A DNA stretch of 54,445 nucleotides from NCBI GenBank assembly GCA_024698485.1, contig JAILRC010000015.1, positions 1-54,445 on the forward strand, written 5' to 3'. Below, piece after piece: positions 8,203-17,890 of this stretch. A model generated the notes under the pieces. The model was not told the DNA's origin and did no database searches. It saw only the letters and a program-made list of their open reading frames with translations. Position 1 is the first letter of the stretch; each line of letters starts with the position of its first letter. A program made the position numbers and the translations under genes. The DNA is from Lachnospiraceae bacterium. GTDB taxonomy: Bacteria; Bacillota; Clostridia; Lachnospirales; Lachnospiraceae.

Positions 8203-8460
8203 TTATTTGGTCCCGGTAAGAAGATTTTGTACTTCCCTGCTGGCTGCTTCTTCATCAGAGCCATCCGCAACAATGGTAACCACTTCTCCGTCGATTATCC
8301 TGAGTGTCATAACGCCCATGATGCTCTTCGCATTGATGAGCTTATCAGTCTGTTCCACGTAAACTCTTGCATCATATTTACTTGCTGTCTGCACCAGAAG
8401 TGCTGCCGGAGTAGCATCCATCTTAGATGTCTTCGCAATGGTGATTTGATTTCTGATCAT
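8203..8460 (-). CDS. Crh-like HPr paralogue lacking His15
   Basis: 85 residues, HPr fold and length. The segment that in HPr reads LHxRPA is here MDATPA: Asp15 replaces the histidine phosphorylated by PTS enzyme I, and Thr17 replaces the conserved Arg17. Ser46, the target of HPr kinase, is present in NAKSIMG (43-49). This is the pattern of Bacillus Crh (Gln15, Ser46), a regulator that works through Ser46-P in carbon catabolite control and cannot carry PTS phosphate. Gene order rapZ-whiA-crh is also that of the Bacillus yvcJ-K-L-crh region, and hprK is in the same operon here. The codon at 15 is GAT, one base from His CAT. Start follows the whiA stop by one base, with GAGG inside the whiA end. 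Confidence 0.85.
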   Translation of the reverse strand: MIRNQITIAKTSKMDATPAALLVQTASKYDARVYVEQTDKLINAKSIMGVMTLRIIDGEVVTIVADGSDEEAASREVQNLLTGTK

Positions 8461-8461
8461 T

Positions 8462-9277
8462 TTATTCCTCTTTTCCTTTCAAGTCGCGAGCTATGGTTAT
8501 GATTCTTTCAAGTCTGTGATTAACCCCTGATCTCCCAAGCTTCGGCTCAACCATTTCTCCAAGTTCCGAAAGGGATTTTTCCGGAAAATCGATTCTGAGC
8601 TCCGCAATACTTTGCAAAGCTTCCGGAAGAGTTTTGAGCACATTGTTCTCTTCGAGATAACGTATGCACTCGCAGGCATATTCCGAAGCCGCCGCTGTTT
8701 TTCTCAAATTGGAAGTTTCGCAGTTTACTCTGCGATTTACATTATTCCGTACTTCCTTAAGTATCCTGGCGTTCTCGAATTTCATAAGGGAAACATGAGC
8801 TTCCATTATATTCAAAAGATCGCTGATCTTATCGGCATCCTTAAAATAAAGTCGAAATCTGTTCTCCCCCGACGTGATCTTTCCTTCCACATCGAAGGCC
8901 ACGGCTGCATTGTAAACAAGTTCTATACCCGAACGGGTGGCCGAATCGAATTCCAGATGGTACTCGTTTTCGGGATTTGTGATGCTCCCGGCCCCCAAAA
9001 AGGCTCCCCTTAAAAAGCTTCTTTTGCAGCAGTTTCTTTCGACAACCTCGGTGTCAAGATGAAGCAAACCGTTGTTTTCACTGAGTTTGCAAACCTTCTT
9101 CAGCTCATCTTCCCCACCTAAATCATCGGTTAATGATTTTAAGACAGACATATTATATTTGTCAACAGGTTTTTTTTGGGTAAACAAAATATAACCTGCC
9201 ATCTCCGCGATCTTACAATGCTTGGGGATGGGCGCTATTTCCGCTAATTCTTTTTTTACTTCATCGCTGAATGACAT
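8462..9277 (-). CDS. whiA: DNA-binding protein WhiA
   Basis: 271 residues. The central motif CCKRSFLRGAFLGAGS and the NPENEYHLEF stretch are the LAGLIDADG-homing-endonuclease-like domain; the end (SLSELGEMV, GRSGVNHRL) is the C-terminal helix-turn-helix. WhiA is widespread in Gram-positives and linked to cell division and, in actinomycetes, sporulation. The first LAGLIDADG-like half is short: CCKRS begins near residue 84, versus about 120-127 in typical members such as the B. subtilis protein. The start codon abuts the rapZ stop with no gap, so translation is coupled. Confidence 0.95.
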   Translation of the reverse strand: MSFSDEVKKELAEIAPIPKHCKIAEMAGYILFTQKKPVDKYNMSVLKSLTDDLGGEDELKKVCKLSENNGLLHLDTEVVERNCCKRSFLRGAFLGAGSITNPENEYHLEFDSATRSGIELVYNAAVAFDVEGKITSGENRFRLYFKDADKISDLLNIMEAHVSLMKFENARILKEVRNNVNRRVNCETSNLRKTAAASEYACECIRYLEENNVLKTLPEALQSIAELRIDFPEKSLSELGEMVEPKLGRSGVNHRLERIITIARDLKGKEE

Positions 9278-10135
9278 TTATCTGGTGATGTCCCTGTGAT
9301 CCACTTTTACGGAGTATTTCGCATCGATGAGAGCTTTTGTCAGTTCGTTGGCAATGGTGACGGACCTGTGTTTTCCTCCGGTACAGCCCACTGCGATCAC
9401 AAGGCCGTTCTTCCCTTCATTTATATAGTTGGGTATCAAAAATTCGATCATATCCACAAGTTTTGCCAGGAATTCACCCGACTTGGGATCGTTCATTACA
9501 AAATCATGGACTCCTTTGTCCTCTCCCGTCAGTGCCTTGAGGGAATGAACATAGTAAGGATTTGCCAGGAAGCGCACATCAAACACCATGTCCGCATCTC
9601 TGGGAATACCGTATTTAAAGCCAAAGGAAAGGACGGTAACTATGAAATTCCTGAATCCCTCGTTCTGTACGAATATGCTGTCGATCTGCTTTTTGAGATC
9701 TCTCACCAGTAGAGTGCTGGTGTCAAGGACATAGTCCGCCTTGCCCTTAAGGAAGGCTATCTTCTTTCTTTCCTCTTCAAGCCCCGCTTCCACACGGCCA
9801 CTGCCTGCAAGAGGATGGCTTCTTCTGGTCTCCTTGAAACGTTTGATGAGGACTTCGTCCGATGCTTCCAGGAAAAGGATCTCGTATTTGATCCTCATCT
9901 CCTTGAGTTCAGTAAGGGCAGGCTCCACATCATCCAAAGAATGACCGCTCCTGATGTCCACGCCGATGGCTATCTTGTTGAACTCGCCCTTGTTGCTGGT
10001 CTCGGCGATCTGGGCGAATTTGGAGATCAAAGGCACAGGAAGGTTGTCGGCGCAGAAATAGCCTGCGTCTTCAAGCATGTTCAAAACCGATGATTTTCCC
10101 GCTCCGGACATACCGGTCACAATTACAAATCTCAT
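9278..10135 (-). CDS. rapZ: RapZ/YvcJ family nucleotide-binding protein
   Basis: 285 residues. Walker A GMSGAGKS (8-15) at the N-terminus and the C-terminal signature GCTGGKHRSV (about 251-260) identify the RapZ family. In E. coli it guides RNase E to small RNAs of the glucosamine-6-phosphate circuit; in Bacillus YvcJ is a P-loop protein of uncertain role. It sits between murB and whiA. In many Firmicutes yvcK lies between rapZ and whiA; it is absent here, the two genes being directly adjacent. Confidence 0.95.
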   Translation of the reverse strand: MRFVIVTGMSGAGKSSVLNMLEDAGYFCADNLPVPLISKFAQIAETSNKGEFNKIAIGVDIRSGHSLDDVEPALTELKEMRIKYEILFLEASDEVLIKRFKETRRSHPLAGSGRVEAGLEEERKKIAFLKGKADYVLDTSTLLVRDLKKQIDSIFVQNEGFRNFIVTVLSFGFKYGIPRDADMVFDVRFLANPYYVHSLKALTGEDKGVHDFVMNDPKSGEFLAKLVDMIEFLIPNYINEGKNGLVIAVGCTGGKHRSVTIANELTKALIDAKYSVKVDHRDITR

Positions 10136-10155
10136 ACACTCACCTTCGAAAGAAA

Positions 10156-11091
10156 TTATCTGATGATCTTTATCTCGGGTTCCAGCATGATCCCCGAGTT
10201 TTCAAAAACGCGTTTCTTCACAGTTTCAATGAGCTCCAATACATCTTTCGCACTTGCTTCTCCCACATTCACGATGAAGCCCGCATGTTTTTCGGAAACA
10301 GCAGCTCCGCCGATCCTGAAGCCTTTAAGTCCGGCTTCCTCTATGAGTTTCCCCGCAAAACCGCCTTCCGGACGCTTGAAAGTGCTTCCTGCACTGGGCA
10401 GATCCAGAGGCTGTTTTTCATTCCTTTTCTTTTTGTATTCCTCCATCATGGTTCTGATGGGGATCCTGGGATAGACCTTGAGATAAAAGGTTCCGTCCAG
10501 TATGATCTCGTCACCTTTTGTAAACCTGCTGGTCCTGTAGTCCAGTTCCAGTTCGTCTTTTTTAAGCTCAACAATGTCTCCGTCCGGGGTCAGCGCTCTG
10601 ACGGAAACAAGGCAGTTTCCGATCTCACCGCCGTAAGCTCCGGCATTCATATAGATCCCGCCGCCCACACTGCCCGGGATACCATGGGCAAATTCCAGCC
10701 CCGTAAAGCCTTTTTTCAGGGCATACATGGCCAGCTGCGCCATGGAAACTCCCGCTCCCGCCGTAACAAGAGCCGAGCCGTCGTTGATATTTTCGGATAT
10801 GGAGATCTCATTAAATGTTCCGCCAAGTCTGATGACCACACCGTCATATCCTTCGTCGGGAGCCAGAACATTTGTGCCGTTTCCAAGAAGATAGTGATCT
10901 GCCTTTTCTTCTCTGCACACACGGATGACATCTTTAAGTTCCGAAGGGTTCTCAACGATGGCATAAAAAGCGGCGGGGCCTCCGATCCTGAAGGATGTGT
11001 GCTTGGAAAGAGCCTCATCCGTAAAGATGTTCTTAAGGTCCATCACTTCCGATAATCTTTTTGTCAGAACGTTTTTTTCATTCAACAACAT
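10156..11091 (-). CDS. murB: UDP-N-acetylenolpyruvoylglucosamine reductase
   Basis: 311 residues. Second step of UDP-MurNAc synthesis for peptidoglycan: reduces UDP-GlcNAc-enolpyruvate using FAD and NADPH. Visible motifs: SFRIGGPA (FAD-domain start), LGNGTN, GIPGSVGGGIYMNAGAYG (pyrophosphate loop), YRTSRF and the catalytic-serine segment SAGSTFKRP. The frame also allows a TTG one codon earlier (11094); the ATG is preferred, with GAGG ten bases upstream. It overlaps the end of the ROK kinase gene by 14 nt, so it is co-transcribed. Confidence 0.96.
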   Translation of the reverse strand: MLLNEKNVLTKRLSEVMDLKNIFTDEALSKHTSFRIGGPAAFYAIVENPSELKDVIRVCREEKADHYLLGNGTNVLAPDEGYDGVVIRLGGTFNEISISENINDGSALVTAGAGVSMAQLAMYALKKGFTGLEFAHGIPGSVGGGIYMNAGAYGGEIGNCLVSVRALTPDGDIVELKKDELELDYRTSRFTKGDEIILDGTFYLKVYPRIPIRTMMEEYKKKRNEKQPLDLPSAGSTFKRPEGGFAGKLIEEAGLKGFRIGGAAVSEKHAGFIVNVGEASAKDVLELIETVKKRVFENSGIMLEPEIKIIR

Positions 11092-12019
11092 CAAGCATCA
11101 TCCTCGCGCAGCCGTAAATGCCGGCATCATTTCCCAAAGTGGCAAGTCTGAATTCTGTGTCCTGCAGAGCATTCAACAGGTTGGGACCGTAATGTTTCTT
11201 AAGTGTATCAAGAAGAATGGCTCCGGCCTTTGAAACGCCGCCGCCGATAACAAAGCACTCGGGGTCAACGGTTGCAGCCACATGGGAAAGAGCAAGATCC
11301 AATATCGAACAAACTTCGTCCACAACACCAAGCGCCACCTGATCTCCCGCTTTTGCCGCATCGAAAACATCCTTTGCGGTGATGTTTTCGATCCCCGCAA
11401 GAGCACAGCCGGGATTTTCTTTGGCAGCTTCCGTTCCCAGATAAGCGATACCCGTGGCCGAAGCATACTGCTCGAGATGGCCGTGGCCTCCGCATCCGCA
11501 GATCCTGGTCTCATTGTCGTTCACTCGCATATGACCGATCTCACCGCCACCGCCGTGTGCACCGGCACGGATCTTTCCGTCGCAGATGACTCCGCCGCCC
11601 ACGCCTGTACCCAGGGTGACCATTACGATATCATTATAACCCTTACCGCCGCCTTTCCACATTTCTCCCAGTGCGGCAACATTGGCATCGTTGGCCGCAC
11701 GGCAGGGAAGACCGAGAAGTTCGGTAAATCTGTCGTTTACATTAAATATGCCCCATCCCAGGTTAGCGCATTTCAGCACTGTTCCGTCCTGTTTTATGGG
11801 ACCGGGAACTCCTATGCCCAGACCGATGACATCCTTTTTGTCCATTTTTCTTTCACTTATCTTGGATTTAACGGCATTCACCACATCTTCAGGCACAGAC
11901 TCACCGCCGTTTTTTCTGTTTGTGGGGATCTCCCACTTTTCAACCAGTTCGCCCTCCTGAGTAAATAGACCGAGTTTAACGGTTGTTCCACCGATATCGG
12001 CGCCGAACAGATACTTCAT
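11078..12019 (-). CDS. ROK-family glucokinase
   Basis: 313 residues. DIGGTTVKLGLF (ATP-binding) near the N-terminus, TLGTGVGGG, and the ROK zinc motif EIGHMRVNDN...CGCGGHGHLEQYAS. The CxCGxxGHLE form with an intact GHM is typical of bacterial ROK glucokinases (glucose to glucose 6-phosphate), though other hexoses are possible. The ATG at 12019 is preferred over an upstream in-frame codon (12064) because AGGGGA stands before it. Its place between hprK and murB ties hexose phosphorylation to catabolite control and wall synthesis. Confidence 0.9.
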   Translation of the reverse strand: MKYLFGADIGGTTVKLGLFTQEGELVEKWEIPTNRKNGGESVPEDVVNAVKSKISERKMDKKDVIGLGIGVPGPIKQDGTVLKCANLGWGIFNVNDRFTELLGLPCRAANDANVAALGEMWKGGGKGYNDIVMVTLGTGVGGGVICDGKIRAGAHGGGGEIGHMRVNDNETRICGCGGHGHLEQYASATGIAYLGTEAAKENPGCALAGIENITAKDVFDAAKAGDQVALGVVDEVCSILDLALSHVAATVDPECFVIGGGVSKAGAILLDTLKKHYGPNLLNALQDTEFRLATLGNDAGIYGCARMMLDVVE

Positions 12020-12060
12020 TATTGTTCCCCTTTCATTTCTTAACCGCAGATGCGGATATA

Positions 12061-13026
12061 TCATTCTTCATCCCCGTCGTCATCGGCGTCATCTTCTTCA
12101 TCATTTCTTCCATTCATGATGTTCTCGGTGACACGTTTGGAGAATTCCTTGGCAGCATTGTAACCCATCTTCTTCTGTCTGTGGTTGACTGCTGCGGATT
12201 CAACTATGATGGCAAGATTTCGACCTGGTCTGATGGGAAGATCCTGACACACTACCTTGTTCCCCAGGAACTCGGTGTACTTGTCTTCCAGACCCATTCT
12301 GTCATATTCCTTGTCCTTGACCCAGTCTTCAAGACGGATCACAAGGTCGATCTGCTGTGTATTCTTAACGCTTTCGATACCGAATAACGTCTTAACGTCA
12401 ATGATACCGATGCCTCGAAGCTCAATGAGATGTCTCGTGATGGCGGGGGCGGAACCTATGAGGGTCGCATCGCTCACCTTCTTTATCTCCACCACATCAT
12501 CCGCCACAAGTCTGTGACCGCGCTTTATGAGTTCCAGAGCGGCTTCGCTCTTACCGATACCGGATTCACCGATGATGAGGATACCTTCACCGAAAACGTC
12601 CACAAGAACGCCGTGGATAGAGATCCTGGGTGCCAGTTCCACCTTCAGCCAGCGGATGGCCTCACCTTCAAAATCGGAAGTCGACTTGTGACTCATGAAC
12701 AAAGGGATCCCCTTTTCCAAAGCCACCTTTTTAACTTCATCGCAGGGCATGATGCCACGGCACCAGACTATGCAAGGGATCTTGAAACTCATCAGTGTGG
12801 TGAGTTCCTTAAGTCCCTTATCGGCCATCTTTTCCATGTAGGCATGTTCCACATGACCGATGATCTGGATCCTTTCACAATTAAAGTAATCGTAGAAGCC
12901 TACCAGCTGCAACGCGGGTCTGTTTATCTCAGGCTCACTGATCTTTCTTCCCTTAAGGCTGATCTCGGGGGTGAGGTTTTCCAGCCCCATGGATTCCATA
13001 AATTTCTTAAGCCCTACGCTATACAT
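12061..13026 (-). CDS. hprK: HPr(Ser) kinase/phosphorylase
   Basis: 321 residues. P-loop GESGIGKS (153-160), His139 before it, the acidic pair ADD (175-177) and the family signature ELRGIGIIDV (202-211). It phosphorylates Ser46 of HPr and Crh in response to fructose bisphosphate and ATP, and removes it with phosphate, setting carbon catabolite repression. The last about 15 residues are nearly all Asp/Glu, an unusual acidic tail. A likely substrate, the Crh-like protein, is encoded in the same operon 3.6 kb downstream. No canonical HPr gene is seen in this window. Confidence 0.96.
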   Translation of the reverse strand: MYSVGLKKFMESMGLENLTPEISLKGRKISEPEINRPALQLVGFYDYFNCERIQIIGHVEHAYMEKMADKGLKELTTLMSFKIPCIVWCRGIMPCDEVKKVALEKGIPLFMSHKSTSDFEGEAIRWLKVELAPRISIHGVLVDVFGEGILIIGESGIGKSEAALELIKRGHRLVADDVVEIKKVSDATLIGSAPAITRHLIELRGIGIIDVKTLFGIESVKNTQQIDLVIRLEDWVKDKEYDRMGLEDKYTEFLGNKVVCQDLPIRPGRNLAIIVESAAVNHRQKKMGYNAAKEFSKRVTENIMNGRNDEEDDADDDGDEE

Positions 13027-13028
13027 AG

Positions 13029-14888
13029 TTATTCCTTTCCCCGGTCTTCACCCGGATGGAGGAATTCCCATACGCTCTCCGCCGCCTTCCTGTTAAGGGA
13101 CGGCACCTGCATAAGTTCCTCCACATCGGCTTTCTTCAGTTCATCGAGGGAGCTGAAATGCCGCATGATCTCTATTCTTCTCTTTTCTCCCACTCCGGGG
13201 ATGTCATCCAGGATGGACCTGGTCTGAGCTTTATTTCGGAGTGTTTTATGATACTCAATGGCAAAGCGGTGGGTCTCGTCCTGGATCCTGGTGACCAGTT
13301 TGAAGCCTTCACTGTAAGTGTCTATGGGCACTTCTTCTTCATTGAACCAAAGCCCTCTTGTCCTGTGTCTGTCATCCTTGACCATTCCGCACACCGGAAT
13401 GTCCAGCCCCATGTTCCTCACCACCTCAAGGACCGAATTCACCTGTCCCCGTCCGCCGTCTATCAGCAAAAGATCCGGGAATCTCACAAAGGAATCCTCC
13501 TTGTCCTTCTCCCTGAGACCGTGTTCAAAGCGTCTGGTGAGAACTTCCCTCATGCTTCCGTAATCGTCCGCTCCAACGATGGTTTTGGTCTTGAACCGTC
13601 GGTAGTCGGTCTTCTTGGGCTTACCCCCCTCAAAAACCACCATGGATGCCACGTTTTCGAAGCCTGCGGTGTTGGAAATGTCATACGACTCTATTCTATA
13701 TAGGTTTTCAAGATTTAGCAAGTTTTTTATTTCCTCGAGAGCGCCCATTGTCCGCTTCTCGTTGTCTTTTATCCTTTTTTCGTCATTAAAGAGAACGGTC
13801 CTGGCATTGTTTTCCGCCATTTCTATGAGACGGAGTTTTTCTCCCTTCTTGGGAGAATAAATGGTAACTTTACTTCCCCTGATTTCCGATAGCCAGGTCT
13901 CGATGAGCTCCGTATCCTCAATGTCTCTTGAGATGTAGATCTCTCTGGGGATGTGAGGCGTTCCCGAATAGAACTGCTTGATGAAACTTTCCAGTATCTT
14001 CTCCCTGGTCTCGTTTTCAACACCGGTGAGATAATAATGTTCCCTTCCCACAAGCTTTCCGGAACGAATGAAAAAGCAGGAAGCCACTGCCGTGTCTTCT
14101 TTGTTGATGACGGCCACTATATCCCTGTCGTTGTCGTCACACTCATCTGCCTTCTGACTCTGCTCAAGTTTTTTGATGCTGCCTATAAGATCTCTCATTT
14201 CCGCAGCACGCTCATATTCCAGATTTTCGGAGTACATGAGCATACGGGATTCCAGCGCATCCGTAACCGCTTCATGATGTCCTTTCAGGAAATTCATACA
14301 GCGATCCACGTCTTTCCTGTATTCTTCCCTCTTCACATCCCCCATGCAGGGCGCCGCGCACTGTCCCATGGAATGGTAGAGGCAGGGTCGCTCGCAGATC
14401 TTCTCTCCTTCAAAGATCTTTTTATTGCAGTTTCTGATCCTGCAGGTCTTTCTCAGAAGATCGATGGTCTGATGGACGGAATCTGCCGAAGTGTAAGGTC
14501 CGAAGTACTCTCCCCCGTCCTTCTTTCTGTCTCTCGCCATGAAGATCCTGGGAAAATCCTCGGTCAGAGTAACCTTTATGTAAGGATAATGCTTGTCGTC
14601 CTTCAGCATGGTGTTGTACTTGGGACGGTGCTCCTTGATAAGGTTACATTCCAAAACGAGTGCCTCCATCTCCGAATCCACAACAATGTATTCAAACCAG
14701 GCTATCTGAGAGACCATTTTTCTCACCTTCGCCGTATGGTTCTTGTTGCTTTGGAAATACTGACGCACTCGATTTTTGAGCACAACCGCCTTACCGACAT
14801 AGATGATCTCGTCGGCTTTGTTGTGCATTATATAAACTCCCGGCTTGGCCGGGAGTTTTTTAAGTTCTTCAGAAATATCAAATTCCAT
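13029..14888 (-). CDS. uvrC: Excinuclease ABC subunit C
   Basis: 619 residues. GIY-YIG nuclease motif at the N-terminus (PGVYIMHN...IIYVGKA), central UvrB-binding helices ([13 protein letters not shown]), the C-terminal endonuclease domain with [11 protein letters not shown] and a final HhH region ([12 protein letters not shown]). With UvrAB it makes both incisions in nucleotide excision repair. The frame also allows GTG two codons earlier; ATG at 14888 with GGGTG upstream is preferred although the Shine-Dalgarno is weak. It follows ftsH by 18 nt and is followed by hprK after two bases. Confidence 0.96.
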   Translation of the reverse strand: MEFDISEELKKLPAKPGVYIMHNKADEIIYVGKAVVLKNRVRQYFQSNKNHTAKVRKMVSQIAWFEYIVVDSEMEALVLECNLIKEHRPKYNTMLKDDKHYPYIKVTLTEDFPRIFMARDRKKDGGEYFGPYTSADSVHQTIDLLRKTCRIRNCNKKIFEGEKICERPCLYHSMGQCAAPCMGDVKREEYRKDVDRCMNFLKGHHEAVTDALESRMLMYSENLEYERAAEMRDLIGSIKKLEQSQKADECDDNDRDIVAVINKEDTAVASCFFIRSGKLVGREHYYLTGVENETREKILESFIKQFYSGTPHIPREIYISRDIEDTELIETWLSEIRGSKVTIYSPKKGEKLRLIEMAENNARTVLFNDEKRIKDNEKRTMGALEEIKNLLNLENLYRIESYDISNTAGFENVASMVVFEGGKPKKTDYRRFKTKTIVGADDYGSMREVLTRRFEHGLREKDKEDSFVRFPDLLLIDGGRGQVNSVLEVVRNMGLDIPVCGMVKDDRHRTRGLWFNEEEVPIDTYSEGFKLVTRIQDETHRFAIEYHKTLRNKAQTRSILDDIPGVGEKRRIEIMRHFSSLDELKKADVEELMQVPSLNRKAAESVWEFLHPGEDRGKE

Positions 14889-14906
14889 TTTCACCCATTG
14901 GAGAGA

Positions 14907-16865
14907 TCAGGCCAAAAAAGTTTTTTCCTTATCTTCTTCCTTCTTCTCTACCTCTGTTTCTTCGGGAACGATGCCCTTCATTTCATTATAGATGGCCATG
15001 AATTCTTTGCCTGTGATGCTCTCTCTTTCAATGAGAACTCCGGCGATACGGTCAAGGATATCACGGTTTTCGCTGATGAGTTCTTTAGCTCTCTCGTAGC
15101 ACTTGCTGATGATCTCTCTGACTTCCTTGTCGATCTCGGTGCCTGTCTCATCCGAGCACTGTGAAACCGCTCTTCCGTCAAGATATCTGTTCTCAACGCT
15201 TTCAAGCATTACAAGACCGAATTTCTCGCTCATACCGTATCTGGTGACCATGGATCTTGCGATCTCCGTGGCCTGCTCGATGTCGTTGGCAGCTCCGGTG
15301 GTAACAGATCCGAACACGATCTCTTCGGCGGCACGTCCCGCACAGAAGGTGACGATCCTTGCCACAAGTTCTTCCTTCTTCATCAGATACTTTTCTTCTT
15401 CGGGAGCCTGAAGCACATAGCCCAAAGATCCCTTTGTCCTGGGAACGATGGTGATCTTCTGCACAGGTTCGGCATTCTTCTGTAATGCGCTCACCAGAGC
15501 ATGACCCGTTTCATGGAAAGCAACTATGTTCTTTTCTTCCTTGCTCAGGATCCTGTCTTTCTTTTCCTTACCTGCGATGACCACCTCCACGGATTCGAAA
15601 AGATCCGCCTGGGTGACGAAGGTTCTGCCCTTCTTTACCGCAAGAATGGCTGCTTCGTTGATCATATTTGCAAGATCGGAACCCACCGCACCGCTGGTGG
15701 CAAGAGCAATGGCTTCAAGATCCACATCATCGCCCATGTTGACGTTCTTAGCATGAACCTTGAGCACTTCCACTCTGCCCTTAAGATCGGGTCTGTCAAC
15801 GATGATCCTTCGGTCAAAACGTCCGGGACGAAGAAGAGCCTTGTCCAGAACATCCGGTCTGTTGGTGGCTGCAAGGATGACGATACCCTTGGATGTATCA
15901 AATCCATCCATTTCGGAAAGCAGCTGATTGAGAGTCTGCTCTCTCTCGTCGTTTCCGCCGAATCTTGAATCTCTTGATTTACCGATGGCATCCACCTCAT
16001 CTATGAAGATGATGCAGGGAGCCATGGCCTGAGCCTGCTTGAAGAGGTCTCTTACTCTGGAAGCGCCCACGCCCACATACATTTCAACAAAATCAGAACC
16101 GGAAAGGGAAAAGAAAGGAACCTTTGCTTCACCCGCAACCGCCTTGGCGAGAAGGGTCTTACCCGTTCCGGGAGGTCCCACAAGGAGAGCACCCTTGGGG
16201 AGTTTTGCTCCGATTGCTGTATACTTTCCGGGATCGTGCAGGAAGTCTACAAGTTCCGTAAGGCTTTCCTTGGCTTCTTCCTGACCTGCCACATCCTTAA
16301 ATGTGACACCCGTCTCTTTTTCAACATAAACCTTGGCATTGCTCCTGCCTACGGACATGAGTCCGCCCGAGCTTTTGGAAGCGAGCCTGTACATTAAGAA
16401 CATGAATACAAAGATACCGCCGAACATGAGGACGAAATCAAGGATGGTGGCAAGGATCTGACTTGCCTGCTTGTCCTCCACAACCCTCGTGTATTTTACT
16501 CCGGCCTTTTCAAGACGTTCCACCATAGCGTTTCCGTCTTCAAGGATGCCTGTGTATCTCGTTTCCACATACTGTTCGATCTTCTGTTCTTTGGGAATGA
16601 TGACTACCTTATGTGACGAATCACGGATCTCGACTTTTTCGACTTCACCGTTTTCGATCATGTCCACGAATTCATCGTAGGTGATCTCTTTGGTGGTGGC
16701 ATTCTGGATCTGTTTATTGATCATCCTGCCCCAGAGAATGATAAACAAAGCCGCTGCCACACAGATCATAACAGCTATCCTGGTCTGTCTGTTCTTGTTG
16801 TTCTTATTGTCCTTATTGTTGTTCTGATTTTTGGGATCGTTGTTGTTTTGAATATTGTTGTCCAT
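14907..16865 (-). CDS. ftsH: ATP-dependent zinc metalloprotease FtsH
   Basis: 652 residues. An Asn/Lys-rich cytoplasmic start (1-28), TM1 (30-46), an external loop, TM2 (about 136-160), then AAA+ module with Walker A GPPGTGKT (230-237), Walker B IIFIDE (285-290), second region of homology ([21 protein letters not shown]), and the zinc protease site HETGH (451-455). Membrane-bound hexamer that degrades misfolded and regulatory proteins. GGAGG stands before the ATG. First gene of the long operon, behind a strong promoter. Confidence 0.98.
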   Translation of the reverse strand: MDNNIQNNNDPKNQNNNKDNKNNKNRQTRIAVMICVAAALFIILWGRMINKQIQNATTKEITYDEFVDMIENGEVEKVEIRDSSHKVVIIPKEQKIEQYVETRYTGILEDGNAMVERLEKAGVKYTRVVEDKQASQILATILDFVLMFGGIFVFMFLMYRLASKSSGGLMSVGRSNAKVYVEKETGVTFKDVAGQEEAKESLTELVDFLHDPGKYTAIGAKLPKGALLVGPPGTGKTLLAKAVAGEAKVPFFSLSGSDFVEMYVGVGASRVRDLFKQAQAMAPCIIFIDEVDAIGKSRDSRFGGNDEREQTLNQLLSEMDGFDTSKGIVILAATNRPDVLDKALLRPGRFDRRIIVDRPDLKGRVEVLKVHAKNVNMGDDVDLEAIALATSGAVGSDLANMINEAAILAVKKGRTFVTQADLFESVEVVIAGKEKKDRILSKEEKNIVAFHETGHALVSALQKNAEPVQKITIVPRTKGSLGYVLQAPEEEKYLMKKEELVARIVTFCAGRAAEEIVFGSVTTGAANDIEQATEIARSMVTRYGMSEKFGLVMLESVENRYLDGRAVSQCSDETGTEIDKEVREIISKCYERAKELISENRDILDRIAGVLIERESITGKEFMAIYNEMKGIVPEETEVEKKEEDKEKTFLA

Positions 16866-16913
16866 CTGTCCTCCGGCGGTAGAAACCGCGCCTCATATTC
16901 CTCAATGGGTAAG

Positions 16914-16942
16914 ATTTTATCATTGTACACTTTTTATGTCAA
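16914..16942 (-). promoter_or_regulatory. Promoter of the ftsH operon
   Basis: Minus strand: -35 TTGACA (16942-16937, full consensus), 17-nt spacer, -10 TAAAAT (16919-16914). It would drive ftsH, uvrC, hprK, ROK, murB, rapZ, whiA and crh-like; no terminator is seen until 8169. Confidence 0.85.
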
Positions 16943-16978
16943 TTTTTTATGTCTATGCCCTAAAGAAAGAATAAATTT

Positions 16979-17890
16979 TTACAGTCTTCTGTAGTCTGAC
17001 TTAATGAAACTCTCATCCTGTGAGGACAGATCATAGTAATGCTCTGCCCGCTCCCCGTTTCCCATGCGTTCAAAGATCTGCCCCAGGATGTATCCCAGTT
17101 CCGCGGGTCTTTCTTCAAAAGTGTCATACTGTGCCGCAAACTCTTCGACTCTTCCGAAATCTCCCGTCTCAAGCATGGTCCTGGTCACTACGCATACAGC
17201 TTCCAGAGACTCGAAGGTTTCTCCTCCATCCATCCTTTTTTCAAAGAAAGGTGCAGCAGTTTTAAAATCTTCCGCATTCCCGTTAAAAAACAACTCCTTG
17301 GCGTACATGGACCACAGTCTGTCGGACATATCCCCCTGCTCCGCCAGCACCTTTAAAAATGCGTCAAAGTCCCGTCTCGAATGATTTTCTTCCGGGCAAT
17401 GAAGGATCTCCACATCGGAATCGAACACCACGGGATCCAGTCTCACGGTCTCATGGATGGGATCGATCCAGGTGAAGGTGCGGAGCCGCTTAAAAAGCTT
17501 GGGTCTTCTTTCCCTCAGGTTGTTGTAGGCCATGTTGATGTCCTTGGGATTCACATAGATCATGGTGACGATCTCCACCTCGGGGATCATGCACTTCTTC
17601 AGCACCTGAAAACGCTTGATGTTTCCCAGATCCAGAACCTCGTCCGCATCCGCGGAATAAATGTAATCTCCCGTGGCTTTGGAAAAGACAAAGTTCCTGG
17701 CTGCTGAAAAATCTCCGATCCATTCGAAATCGTAGATCTTATCCGTGTACTGCGCAGCAATCTCTTTTGTCCTGTCCGTGGAACCCGTATCCGCGATCAC
17801 GATCTCGTCGGCAATGGTCTTGAGACTGTCAAGACAGCGTGCCAGCACCTTCTCTTCATTTTTTACTATCATGCAAACGCTGATGGTCAT
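16979..17890 (-). CDS. Family 2 glycosyltransferase with TPR-like C-terminus
   Basis: 303 residues. The GT-A start SVCMIVKNEEKVLARCLDSL, the TGSTDRT loop and the metal-binding SADADEV (DxD type) are clear. The C-terminal part is helical and looks like TPR-like repeats (ELGYILGQIFERMGNGERAEHYY). This is the SunS-like or 'tetratricopeptide glycosyltransferase' group; the acceptor is unknown. Its first codons overlap the rdgB stop by four bases (ATGA). Confidence 0.85.
   Translation of the reverse strand: MTISVCMIVKNEEKVLARCLDSLKTIADEIVIADTGSTDRTKEIAAQYTDKIYDFEWIGDFSAARNFVFSKATGDYIYSADADEVLDLGNIKRFQVLKKCMIPEVEIVTMIYVNPKDINMAYNNLRERRPKLFKRLRTFTWIDPIHETVRLDPVVFDSDVEILHCPEENHSRRDFDAFLKVLAEQGDMSDRLWSMYAKELFFNGNAEDFKTAAPFFEKRMDGGETFESLEAVCVVTRTMLETGDFGRVEEFAAQYDTFEERPAELGYILGQIFERMGNGERAEHYYDLSSQDESFIKSDYRRL

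Noticed and set aside
13953-15164. Long plus-strand frame of 403 codons opposite uvrC and ftsH
   Set aside because: Pure antisense shadow of two well-supported genes; no domain motif.
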